Source: Aptenodytes patagonicus
Taxonomy: Eukaryota > Chordata > Aves > Sphenisciformes > Spheniscidae
Assembly (NCBI RefSeq): GCF_965638725.1
Contig: NC_134955.1
Coordinates: 72,608,069-72,672,068 of the forward strand
Length of the DNA stretch: 64,000 nt
Direction: 5' to 3'
Below are positions 41,001 through 51,600 of the stretch, piece after piece (within the stretch, counting starts at the first letter, position 1; the number at the start of each line of letters is the position of its first letter). A program made the position numbers and the translations under genes. Below the pieces are notes generated by a model. It was not told the origin of the DNA, did not search any database, and saw nothing but the letters and a program-made list of their open reading frames with translations.

Positions 41001-41455
41001 TCTTAAAACAGTACCTATGAAAGCCTGATGCACAGTTCTAGAGCTGTCACTGGAAGATCCATGACTTGTTTTGGTTTTCTTTGTTTAATTCTGGAAGGCT
41101 AAGGAAAAAGGGAGCACGTACTAACCTCCTGCTCTACATACTGTAGTAGATATACCCATCCTGTGAAATCCTGGGGATTGTCCTCTACTACTTTCCAGAA
41201 CTTGTCAAAATCTGGAGGGAAGCAAGCCTCAATATCTGTTGTCTGTAAACTTTCAATATTTGGAATTTCACTCTCCTGTGTGTTCTCTTCATTCAAGTCA
41301 GGGGAACTATCAGGTGATTGTTCCATCTCAGTTACACTCATAATTTCTGTACTGAAGTCCATATGCTGTTCTTCTGTTGCTGTTTCAGCGCCATTGTCTG
41401 TGCCGTCATTGCTTACAGTCGGCTTCTCCTCCTCTGCATTATCTGCGTTCTCCAT
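29023..41455 (-). CDS. PRPF39: PRPF39, U1 snRNP-associated splicing factor, 13 coding exons, 669 aa
   Basis: Coding exons, in gene order: 41126-41455, 40728-40853, 39969-40087, 39012-39179, 38056-38221, 37280-37387, 34913-35077, 34469-34595, 34109-34377, 33314-33498, 31808-31882, 31083-31203 and 29023-29073. All junctions are GT-AG and the frame is continuous to TGA. PRPF39 is a HAT-repeat protein of the U1 snRNP that helps 5' splice-site recognition; in vertebrates it works as a homodimer, replacing the yeast Prp39-Prp42 pair. An acidic, low-complexity N terminus (to about residue 85) precedes the HAT repeats: [70 protein letters not shown] basic [11 protein letters not shown] segment and a Tyr/Asn-rich C-terminal tail ([20 protein letters not shown]) follow, as in the mammalian protein. 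The start ATG has G at -3 and +4; the exon's 5' end at 41489 is a splice acceptor, so an upstream non-coding exon exists. Confidence 0.97.
29074..31082 (-). other. PRPF39 last intron
   Basis: A 2-kb intron between the penultimate exon and the 16-codon last exon. No repeat or nested gene was recognised. Several open frames of 60-135 codons occur on both strands, but none resembles a known protein and none has supporting signals. Confidence 0.65.
35078..37279 (-). other. PRPF39 intron 6
   Basis: The longest of the mid-gene introns. I see no exon, RNA gene or clear transposon in it. A TGATGA on the minus strand near 35213 is not followed by a D box at a suitable distance. Confidence 0.6.
39588..39905 (-). 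mobile_element. Old CR1 LINE fragment (inverted)
   Basis: In PRPF39 intron 3. Diverged CR1 complement landmarks occur in order: TTAGTCCAACCTCTTACTCT, TTGAAAACCTCCAAGGAATT, GGGAACCTGTTCCAGTGCAG, AAGTATTTCCTAACGTCTAA and TCTGAAGCTCTC, then GACCTTTGTACCACATTGTA. It has no coding capacity. Confidence 0.75.
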
Positions 41456-41489
41456 AGCTGAGGTTACTGCTGTTTCGTAGTACTAGATC

Positions 41490-44400
41490 CTGTGGAAATA
41501 AAAAGATTCAGTATTCATGCAGTGAAGGTTCAAGCAGAACTTGGGCGTGAATTATCAGCTAAGCGTCTCCCAAGTGCTTCAGGCATTCACGTATTTCACC
41601 ACAAACCTTCATCAATTAGATCTGCTTCGCGCACAAACCTTATTCACAATTAAAAACAATGTTAATAGCAGTCATGTATTTTAACATCCGCACATACAAA
41701 TCACCGTGGTTTTTCTAAAAGATAACCACAAGTAGCTATCAAGGTATAAAAGTGAACCAATACAGTTTTCCTGTATGAGTCTAGCGGACGTTTACTCCAA
41801 ATAAAGAATTATGTTCAAATTTATTCAATTCTCCTACTTAGTACAAATCAGTAACTTCTTTGCAAAATAAATATGTGTTAAAATGTACCCTCAATGCCTA
41901 GCTGAACTGGCTTAAGCGATAATTTTGCAAAGGGAAGAAATACTATCAGCACTAGACTTGGTCCATATTAATGATGCCTATATAAACCAACCAGCACCAG
42001 AGGGCCACAAAAATGTTTAGGCTAGCCCTTACACGCAGTCACTCGCTCCCACACACCACTCTCATGTCAGAGGTTCCTCCTGCCCCTCAGGACAGACTCC
42101 ATCTTCCTCCCACTCTTCATCTTGATCTTCCTGCCAAACACTGCTGCCCAGCCCTACCCTCCTCCGCAAACGCCAGTCCAGCCTAACTCGGCTGCGTGCT
42201 GCTCTGCCAAACAGCGCTCGGCCTCAACTGATCTCAGCCTTCATCGCCTGAAGCCTGGGCGTGAGGCACTCAGCTGAACCTTCCCCACGTTCAAGCTAGA
42301 TCCTAATGACTAACGGATTCTAGGTAATACAATACCCATGTAGAATACAATAGCTCTTAGCTGTGAATATATTTTGGATGAAGAACGGCACGAGACCATC
42401 ATCCTGAAATGCACTGTGGCAACTGCCACTCCTATTTCCCTTCGGTTCTCCTCAGAGGAGATAACAGCAAATAAGTTTTGCATTAAAAAAAAAAAAGTCC
42501 CCACCCCATTCTGTATCTCCAGAATTCTTTCCCACTGAAAGCCTGAAAAGAGAACAAACAGACCACTTGCTTTCATTTCAACAAATACATCGATAAGCCA
42601 TCAATAATAAAGTTGGGGAAAAAAAACCTGACAGAAAGGAAAAACATCTATACCCTACCTTCAGCAGCTTCAACGTGTGATAACAGTTCACGTTTTCCTA
42701 GGAGTTCACCAAGCCAAGTAACTTGGGCATAGTGTTAAAAGGTCCATGTGCTCTACTCTGCAAGTTTTCTAATAACTGTTTTTTAAAAGTAATTATTTCT
42801 ATTCTCCATCGTATATATCACCTAGCAATCACATAAATACAATTTCTTTCCTTTAAGGTAAACGGTTCATAATTTTATAACTTTATATGGTAACTGTTCA
42901 TAAAAATGAACAGTTCTTTCCATTCAAAAGTCACACAAACATGATGTGACTGCACATAGCACTATACTGCTTTTGTTCTACAGGAAAAGAGGACGCTTGT
43001 GTAAGATGAACAGTTTATTGCATTAATGGCCAGCTCTTCCCCACATCCTGGGCCACTCTAGAAAGCCTGCATCAAAAGCTGGTTTATTTAGTGCGCGTTG
43101 GAGATGCATCTTCAATATTGATTTTGAGAATAAACATAATTTATAAGTTAAGAAATTAAGTATCAAAGCCATATCATTACGCCTTTACCAGTGCAACATA
43201 CAGAAGAGATCTGCATCATTAAAAGCAGCTGCTATCATTCAGAGCTTACCTCTGTAAAGATTACAAAATCAAGGCATAAGAGGAGCGCGTTATGCAAGCA
43301 GCAGCCCTAACACTTGAAAAAAATAGTTTAGAGGATGTTTACAGCTCTAAAATTTGAGAAAGCTAATGTAATTGTTTTTAAACATGCAATAATTTATGAC
43401 CTCAACTTACTCTGGTATTTGACAGATGTTTCCCCCCTCTAGCTGATTCAGAAGATGTATTCCAGCTTAAAAAAACCCAAATCCCCCAAATCTAGCTGCC
43501 TTTCAGATTAGGGGGAGGGAAAAAAAGAAAGAGGGAGAAGTGGTACCGCATCACCTCTGCACACAAGTTTTCAAACAGAATCTACAAGCCTGTTTGACAG
43601 TTTGCTTCCAGCTGAAGGCGTTCTAGAACGCGCCCAGGGAACCGAGGCACATCCCAAACTCTTACCATAACTGAAGGCTACGGCCGACATGATCGACCCT
43701 GTCTGGTACCAAACGAATGCCCATCAATCCACGGAGCTACGAAGGTAGCAGACCCGAAGCTGATGCACACCCAGCACAACCACGTAACAGAGTAACTTAA
43801 TGCCAGTTTTTACATCACTCAGGCTAAATAACTAAATAAGTATATCGGGTAACTACATGCACCAGCTTTAAATAATTTATGTCGACATATATTGTTCGGC
43901 CTGTTTCAATTAAACGTTTATTGCATGCGATACTCGTGCTTATAAATATGAATGAACTAATGGAAAACACCTAGGAAAAAAATACAACCGGGCAGCACCG
44001 AGGAATTTCAAGCCTCCTCTTACACCCTTCCCTGCCCTAGGAAGAACGCTTCACAGTCCCGATAAGCAGCTGCCCGAAACCTTCTGGGGCAGGGCTGCAC
44101 GGGCGTTACTGACCTGGCCCCTTCGCCGCTTCTGCCCGAAGACTGACGTTTTGGTGGCCAAAATACAGTAATAATGTAATAAACCGCAAAGCGCTCAAAG
44201 ACTTTGAGCTGGCCTATTATTTGTTCAGAAATTTAGCGGCTATTACAGCATATAAAAGAGAGATAAAATTTACTCTAGCAAGCGAAAACCGCAGGCAGGC
44301 TGGTTTCTCCAGGTGCCCGGTAGCTGCTGGCCAGGGGAAGGGCTGCAGGCGGCAGCGGGGCGACTGTCACGGCACGCGGAGAGCCCCACGCACGCCACCT

Positions 44401-44705
44401 CCTCCCCTCAGGCACACCTCTCCCGCTCCGCCCGCGTGGCCGCCCGCCCGCTGCCGCGGATCCCGGCCCGACCCCCGCGGCGCCGCCTTCCCCGGCCCCG
44501 CCGGCGGCTGCGGGCGGCGCAGCCAGCCCCGGCCGAGTCCTCCGCCCACCTCAGCCTCCCGCCGGGCCGGGCCGGGCCGGGCCGGGCCGGGCCCTCCCCC
44601 TGGCGAGGCGCGCACCCCCCGGGGCCGAGCGCGGGACCCCGGCCGCCCCCCCCCCCGGGAAGGCCCGCGCTCCGCTCCGCCCCCCGGCCCGGGCCCGGCC
44701 CTCAC
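41490..44705 (-). other. PRPF39 intron 1 (5' untranslated region)
   Basis: Lies between the first coding exon and the presumed non-coding first exon. It is mostly AT-rich single-copy DNA that becomes GC-rich from about 44300 as the promoter island begins. No exon or clear transposon was seen. It contains the GCCGG tandem repeat close to the donor site. Confidence 0.55.
44561..44593. repeat. (GCCGG)n pentanucleotide repeat, six copies
   Basis: Six exact GCCGG units followed by GCC. On the minus strand, the sense strand of PRPF39, the unit is CCGGC. It sits in the CpG island, about 110-145 bp downstream of the candidate first-exon donor sites of PRPF39, so it would be transcribed in intron 1. 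Confidence 0.95.
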
Positions 44706-44870
44706 CCTCGCCCCGGTACCTGCCGCGGGGCCGGTGACCGCCAGCCCGCCGCGCGCCTGCCGCCGCCGGGCCCCAGGAAGAGCGAACCGCGCCTGCGCGC
44801 CTGCGCCCCGCCCCCGCCGCGCATGCGCCTGCGCCGCTCTCCCCCCTCCCGCCAAATGGCGACGCGCTCT
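44706..44870 (-). promoter_or_regulatory. PRPF39: PRPF39 promoter and likely non-coding first exon
   Basis: The CpG-richest part of the 44300-45130 island. A palindromic NRF1 core GCGCATGCGC is at 44819-44828. An E2F-type TTTGGCGGGAG (minus strand) is at 44846-44856, and a YY1-type CAAATGGCG (+ strand) overlaps it at 44853-44861. Two usable minus-strand donors end a non-coding exon at 44720 (GTACCG) or 44706 (GTGAGG). The start site is inferred to be near 44.86 kb. Long open frames on both strands reflect GC content only. Confidence 0.6.
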
Positions 44871-44919
44871 CCGTCCCTCCCTCCCTCAGGCAAGGAGGCG
44901 GCGGCCGCAGCGTTACAGA

Positions 44920-44935
44920 AATAAATCCGTTTATT
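44920..44935. terminator. Two-sided poly(A)-signal palindrome
   Basis: AATAAA on the + strand (44920-44925), a 4-base spacer, then TTTATT (44930-44935), i.e. AATAAA on the minus strand. The minus-strand signal could end a long TOGARAM1 transcript just before the PRPF39 promoter. The + strand one could end antisense promoter transcripts. Use is unproven. Confidence 0.45.
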
Positions 44936-45353
44936 CGCGTCAGGTTCCCGTGTAAAACGCGTACAGTACCGGCAGCGGGAGGGACGGGGCGGAGGGGGGG
45001 CGCGGGTGCCGCGGCCAACGGCCGTCGCTTTACCGGCGCAGCCGGGGAAAGGGGAAGGGTTCGTTTCCCCCGGAGCGGGTCGCCGTGCTTGGCTGAGAGC
45101 TGCCGGCGCTGTACGTTCCCGCGCAGGTGAGCATGCCCAGCCACCAAGCAAAGGTTACAGTACCGTAACAGCAGCCACAGCAAGCTAATACTGCACAACT
45201 GTGTAAGTGGATTAAAAAAAAAAAATACATACTTTTCACAAATACCACACAAAACCCTGTTGTACTGTGTAATTATCTCCAGGATTTTCTTCCGCTTATC
45301 AATGTAAAGCTTAGTGCTAAAACAAGTCCAAACATGACTATGTGGTAAGTGTA

Positions 45354-45359
45354 TTTATT
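45354..45359 (-). terminator. Candidate TOGARAM1 poly(A) signal
   Basis: AATAAA on the minus strand, about 320 nt beyond the TOGARAM1 stop codon. It is the first canonical signal after the stop. The 3' untranslated region before it is unusually GC-rich (about 45420-45600). Confidence 0.55.
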
Positions 45360-45677
45360 CATGAGCAATCTGACATCCCGCTACTACAAACAGGGCGCTG
45401 TGCTGTATCTTCCACAGAAAAGTGCGGACGAGCAGGAGCGACTTTCCCTCCGTCACCGGGCGCTCGCCCGCGCCGTCCTCGCGGCAGCGAGGGCAGCCGG
45501 CCCCAGCACAGCCCAGCGCTCTGCAGGCTCTCCCGGCGGCGGCCCTTCTGCACGGGAAGCGCAGGCACTGCGCGCCAGCAACGCGGAGATGGTCCCACGT
45601 CCCTCCCTGTAAACGGCTGTCCGGCTGTCCGAGTCAGTCGGCTGATTGAGGTTCACGCGTGCACAGAGATCGTTATT

Positions 45678-48600
45678 TTAGGTTGCTATCTCCAAAAATT
45701 CTTCTAAACTCTTCTTGATGTGCGGTGGCTGAGATGCAGCGTGAGTTAACAGACTTTGACCCATCTGTGCAAATAGTGCTTTTGATAATTTTGCTGTGGC
45801 TGTCCGGATATTTCCTCCAGCTCCAGGTAAAGAGCCGCTGTTTGTCATATTTCCCAGGAGGTGCCAAAGGACAGCTAGAACTTTTTGCTCCACAGCGTAA
45901 GGCTTCCGTGGGTATAACTCTGTAACAAGATCTGCAAGAAAGACAACAGGTATTTTAAAAATACTGCTTGACAACAATTCAGAAGCGATCCCCTGCTTTG
46001 AGAGGTGTTTAAAAGCACTTAATGTCAAATCATCTTCCCAAAGCAACTAATGAAGGAATGCTTGCTATGCACAAGAGCCTGTCTGTTGTTGTGACAGCAT
46101 CAGCCCTCCGATAAAAGATACCAGCTTTCCCTACAAACACCCCTTTTATCCTCTCTCAGGAGTTTACACAGCAGTACTGGTACTGCTGATAATTTCAATT
46201 TTCCATTAAATTAAAACAGGTAAAAGAAACAAAGTTTTTTTGAGCTTTTTTTTAGTTAGGATTATCATAAAGACCTTTATTTCTCACAGTGCACTGTGTA
46301 ACATCTGAGATTTTATGATTTCCCCTCTATCTCAGAAATACGCAGTGGGTATTTGAGTTTAAGGAACAAAGTAGCCTTATACTATAAATATATACAAGAT
46401 GAAGCATTTTCCTTACTTAGACAATTACATCATGAATTAAGTATTTCATTTGCAAATGTTTGCCTTTTTGCTAGAATGGACTCTTCCGGTATATAATACA
46501 AACTACTCCAAAAAATCCCAGCAAGAGATGAACTGTTTAAAGGTTGGTGACTAACACATTCAGAAAGCATAAATTTAGGAATATTTCAAGAACAGACTGT
46601 CCATTATGTTATTTAGTTTAATTTCATAGCTACTACACACAGAACTACTCTGAAAGTAAGCCAAATAACATCTGTTTGGTTCAAGCATATTTCCCATAAA
46701 GACATCCCTTGTCCACTTAAAACATCAAAGGAAAATTCAGCACTTCTGCTAGTAATAATCCCCAATATTAAAATATGTGTATAAATTCTAATTAAAATTT
46801 GTCTTCAATTTTTAACCAAATTTGCCTTCAAGCTTTTGACACCAGTTTAGGAAGAAGACCATTGTGAAGTCTGCTGTCTTTGTGGTGACTGCAGCTCAGC
46901 TTGCCAGCTTGTCTCCTTTATGACTGAATGCCAATGTGTATTATCAAGAGCCTTAAAATGAGAACGAGACCAACGGTGAAAAGCAAAAAGGTACAGAAGT
47001 AAAATTCAGGAGTTAGTAGGAGCCAGCCTCAGAGAACAGTGTATTTTCTGTGCTGGGAAACCTCAGAAAAAGCAGTCACTCATTCTTTTCGTTTCTTCCT
47101 GGCAAGAGTCTGAGGGAGTGAGCACTGTGAGAGGGAATACAACCTGAAGCAAGCAAGTGAAGCAGGCAAGCCTCCGCTGCTCCGTCAGCCCCTCGCCCCT
47201 GGCCCTACACAGGAACCTACCTCTGCCTGCCGACCGGGCAGAGGTAGGCATGTGGGGACCCGAGTCTCACTACAGTACAACCCACTCATTCACTGATAGA
47301 ATGAAACTCATTACAAAACAAAACTCATTCTCTCTGATTCCATATTAAAATTATTATAAGCTTAAGGTATTTATACATCTTCTAGGTATTTATACATCTT
47401 CCATCTGACTATATAGTAATAATACTCTCTTGTTTTGTCAGCAATAACTTCAATTTGCATTAGAAGGGGATGAAATCTGACAACTGCTGCATCGTTAATG
47501 CCCACAATCTACTGTGACAGAAGCGAAGATGTATAGCCACCACCATCCGACAAGGAATTTGCCTAATTAGGATGGTACACAAACAAACATGCAAAGTAAG
47601 ACATCACTTTACCAGCAAGCTTTTCTGTCATGTCTTGTTTTGCTTTTCCATTCAGAAACTGTGCTTTTGTGCAGAATGGCTGGAGGAGCAAGTAGTTGTC
47701 TAAATGCAAAAAACAAAACACGGTAAAATCCTTAAACACAAAATTAAACGTCTGGAAATAAACACAATATGGAAAAATAATAACCTTACTTTTGAAATAT
47801 TAACTTAAAAAAACAGAGTGATGTATTTAAGGGCATAAAAGCATAAAAAGATACTCTTAACAAGCCGTAACTCCTAGAATCTGGTAGAACGTAGAATATT
47901 CATTTACTGAAAAGACTAAGATTCTGCTCCAAAGCTAAAATAGTTGAGGAAGGGAAATAGTTGTGGGCATACACAAACCAGCAAGAATCTAGTTCTTCGA
48001 CCTGTTTAAGAGATTCAGCAGTGTGACGAGCTTGTGGATAATGAAACACAGAATCACACAGAATGATTGAGGTGGGAAGGGACCTCTGGAGGTCATCTGG
48101 TCCAAGCCCCCTGCTCAAGCAGGGCCACTGCAGCCGGTTGCCCAGGACTGTGTCCAGATGGCTTGCGAGTATCTCCAAGGGTGGAGACTCCACAGCCGCG
48201 CTTGGTGAACCCTCGCAGCAAAAAACACCTGCTATGGAAAAATAACAAAAGCACCTACGCACGTATGACAGGTCCAGCTAGCTGTATTTCCTTACTGGAC
48301 TGGCAAAATATTAAGATGACTTGTATGGTTTGAAGTGTGAGAACAAAACCAATGATTCATTACACAATGCAATGATTGGATGGAAACTATTGGAAAGAGT
48401 ACCTCTTTAAATTTAGGATTTAATTAATACAATTAAAACTCTATAAAATTAAGAGAGAGTAAATTACTTACCTAAGTGTTGACATAGAGCCTGAATAACG
48501 TTTGTGGCAGCTGCATAAATCCCTGGATTTTTGGAGTTCAGGTTGTTGTCTACCATGGCAGGAATTAACATGTTGATCACAGGTGATAAATTGTCTTTCA

Positions 48601-51600
48601 GCAATGGAATCATCTTGTACATTGTCTCCAAAGCAACCTGATTTACTTTACTGTTTGAGTCATGTAAGCGAGACTTGAAAGCGTCAAAGATCTGAAAAAG
48701 TACAGCATTCATCGGAATTAACAATTAATGTTTGAGGTGGACGTTACGCTTCCTGCTTTATTGTTACACTTTAATTGTCCATCTTAGCAAAAGATGGCTC
48801 TGATATGCAAATACCTGAGGTACTTTTTTTAGCAAGTAAAGCAACATTTGATATGTTTATACTGTGTTGAATATACTTCATTCAACTGTATCTCACCTCA
48901 TCTGAGTTTGAATCATTCGTATACAATGTAATGGAGGTAAATAAGCCATCTGTAACTTTCAGTATGACTAGTATTTTCTGCAAGCAAGTATTTTTAGCAA
49001 GACGTAGCTCTATTTAGGAAAAAGAATGTTTTAAAGATTTCAAAAACATTCACAGTTAAGATATTGCGAAGTTCCACAGAAGTATTTAATAGTTCCACAG
49101 CAAAGACACTGCACTGTTAGAAGACAATCTTGGTTTTCCTTTCATTATATCGATCTTTAGCTTACAACTGTTGGACCTCATCATAGTATTTTTCTCCTAA
49201 AGAACCGCCTTTCCTATTAGAAAGGATACTTACCTTAAACTTTATCATAAAAAAGACCTTTCCTCACCTTCTCCTAAGACAAACAAAGCAGGCAGAACTT
49301 GCAGCTGTGTTTCAGAGACAGTTTTTCAGATCTTGATTAATCCTTGCTGCTCTTTTTGTAACCTGTTCTGATATTCTGATATTTACTCAGCAGCGGCATG
49401 AAAAACTGCACACAGTATTCCAGAAATAATTCAGAGTGCTATCCCTAAGTGAAAACCTTCAGCTTCTTCCTCCTATTTACTTCCTTTACTACCTTTGTAG
49501 CTTACACATCTCCCCCTTGAGCACACCGCACCTATTCCTCAATGTTTTCCTGTTAATCAGACATTCTTATTGAAAGAGGGAGCCGAGATTTTTATCAGAA
49601 AACTTTGTGACACTACTTAAAGACCTTTGAAATAAAATGTTTTCATACAGTTACCTTGACAATGTTTGCAACAACAAAGCCTTGATTGTTCTCTGTATCT
49701 GATAACAGCTGCTTAATGCCATTTATTCGATCGCGGAAGTCTTTTGCATTCAATAAACCTGTAATGTCTTTAACATATTCTTCACTTTCTAGTGAATTGC
49801 GAGGAGCTGTTTTTCTTGTGACTTCACGGGCTTCTGTAGTCTCTCTACTGGAAAGGAAGAAGTTATTCAGTGAACATATAAGCAAGCTGAAACAGGAGTC
49901 TTTAATCTCAGACATTCTCTTTCCACGTAAGTGCAAGTATCACAAGGAAACAGAAAATCTTCTGATGAAGGACTTTCACTTTAAACATGGTGATTTAAAA
50001 AAAAAAAAATCACCTAACAGTAATTGTTGTTCCTAAAGTCTCAATATACATTCCACTCTAAATGCATATACACCTATCACACAAGAGTTAAGCCTCAACG
50101 AGGCAGGAGCCCTGTGCCGTTTCAAGTTTCTGTACGAGAGCAGCTGGGTTTGTGACCAGTAACAGTTGTGAATTTCCCTCACATCAACGGGTCAAAAAAA
50201 ACCTCCCAAAGTTACTGTAGTTTAATTCTTTATTCCCAAAGTACTTTAAACACTGATCCCAGTCTAGGTGGCACCTAAGCAACATGCCACGCTGAGGTGG
50301 AAATTCAACAACTCTTCACAGAATATAACAAATTTTCTGTAGCGTCTAATCATATTAGACAGTCATGGAAAGAATTATAAAATCTGTGGAATCACATCTC
50401 TGTCCAGATAGGTATCCTGCATTTACAGACCAGTCCAGATAGAGTCGCTAGCTCATTCCTAATTTGCGAACAGAAGTCTTTGATGGAGAATGGAATAAGC
50501 ATCTTTCTTGCATTTTCAAATTCAAACCTATCAGCTCTGCAAGAACAAAAGGCGGCATCAAAATCTCCTGTCCCGCTAGTGTATCACAGGCCATTAAAGG
50601 TACCTGAATCAAAGATAAGAGTCTTTGGCATAATCCAGTGAGTAGCACCTCTTCTAAGGAAGCGGACGTGTAGTTTTACATGCCAAAGCAAAATTTACCA
50701 TCAAATGTGGAATTATTATTTTGAATAGTAGAGAGTGTGTTAAAGAAATCTGTTCCTAAACAGACACGCTTTCTTCAACCTGGAGGCGGTCACAGCCCCT
50801 ATGAACTCTATATTCTTGGATGCAGTTTTTTGGCTTGGTTTAAATTTTGGGGGGTTTCTTTTTCAGTTCAGTAGAAGACCTATTAGAAGACAAAACAGAA
50901 AACTAAAAATGGATGGAGTATCACCTAAAACCTTTAGTTAGGATCTAACTAAACACTTAGTGTCCAGGTGAGAGCACAAACAGGTAATTTGTGCTGTGGC
51001 TACCCCTAGGCACATTTGTTCTATAGAGTCTGAATGGCACTATCTTGAACTGATGGTGACATGAATCTACTGTGAATTCCAGGTGTTTTGTGTACTGTGC
51101 CTATTTTCATAGGCAGTCAATAGACAACTTAACTTCAAAATGCACAAAGCCATTTTGATATTACTAATCACCCTATTTAAAAAAGTTTATGTGGGACATG
51201 TCAAGTTTTTCCTTTTCCTTTACGTATGTTTAATTTTCACCACCCTGTTGTGAATGTTTCTACACTCTTCTTGCAGTGAGGCTATTATCCTAGAGGTCAA
51301 GTTACTAACGGGGTAAAACACTGAAGATCATTACCTGTCAGTGACGTTGAGAGCATCTCTGGAAGTAGATGATGACCTCGAATGTCCAACACTACTAGTA
51401 TGGGAACGTCTTCCTTTTGCTGAGGGTGTATCTAACGGCATCTCCCCCAAACCCTGCACAAAGGTGCAACCGTTAATTAACATGGGTGGTACCGTTCTGC
51501 ACTGCTGGAGACCCTGTAAAAGCAAGTCTGACAGCCACGCGCAGTATAGTAGCAAAGTACATTTCATCCAGTGTACCTGCAAGGAGTAAAGGCATGCACA

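Noticed and set aside
44221-44955. Long + strand open frame (244 codons) and overlapping frames on both strands
   Set aside because: Composition is Pro/Arg/Ala-rich as expected from a CpG island read in any frame; it begins at a non-ATG codon and overlaps the PRPF39 promoter antisense. No family resemblance.
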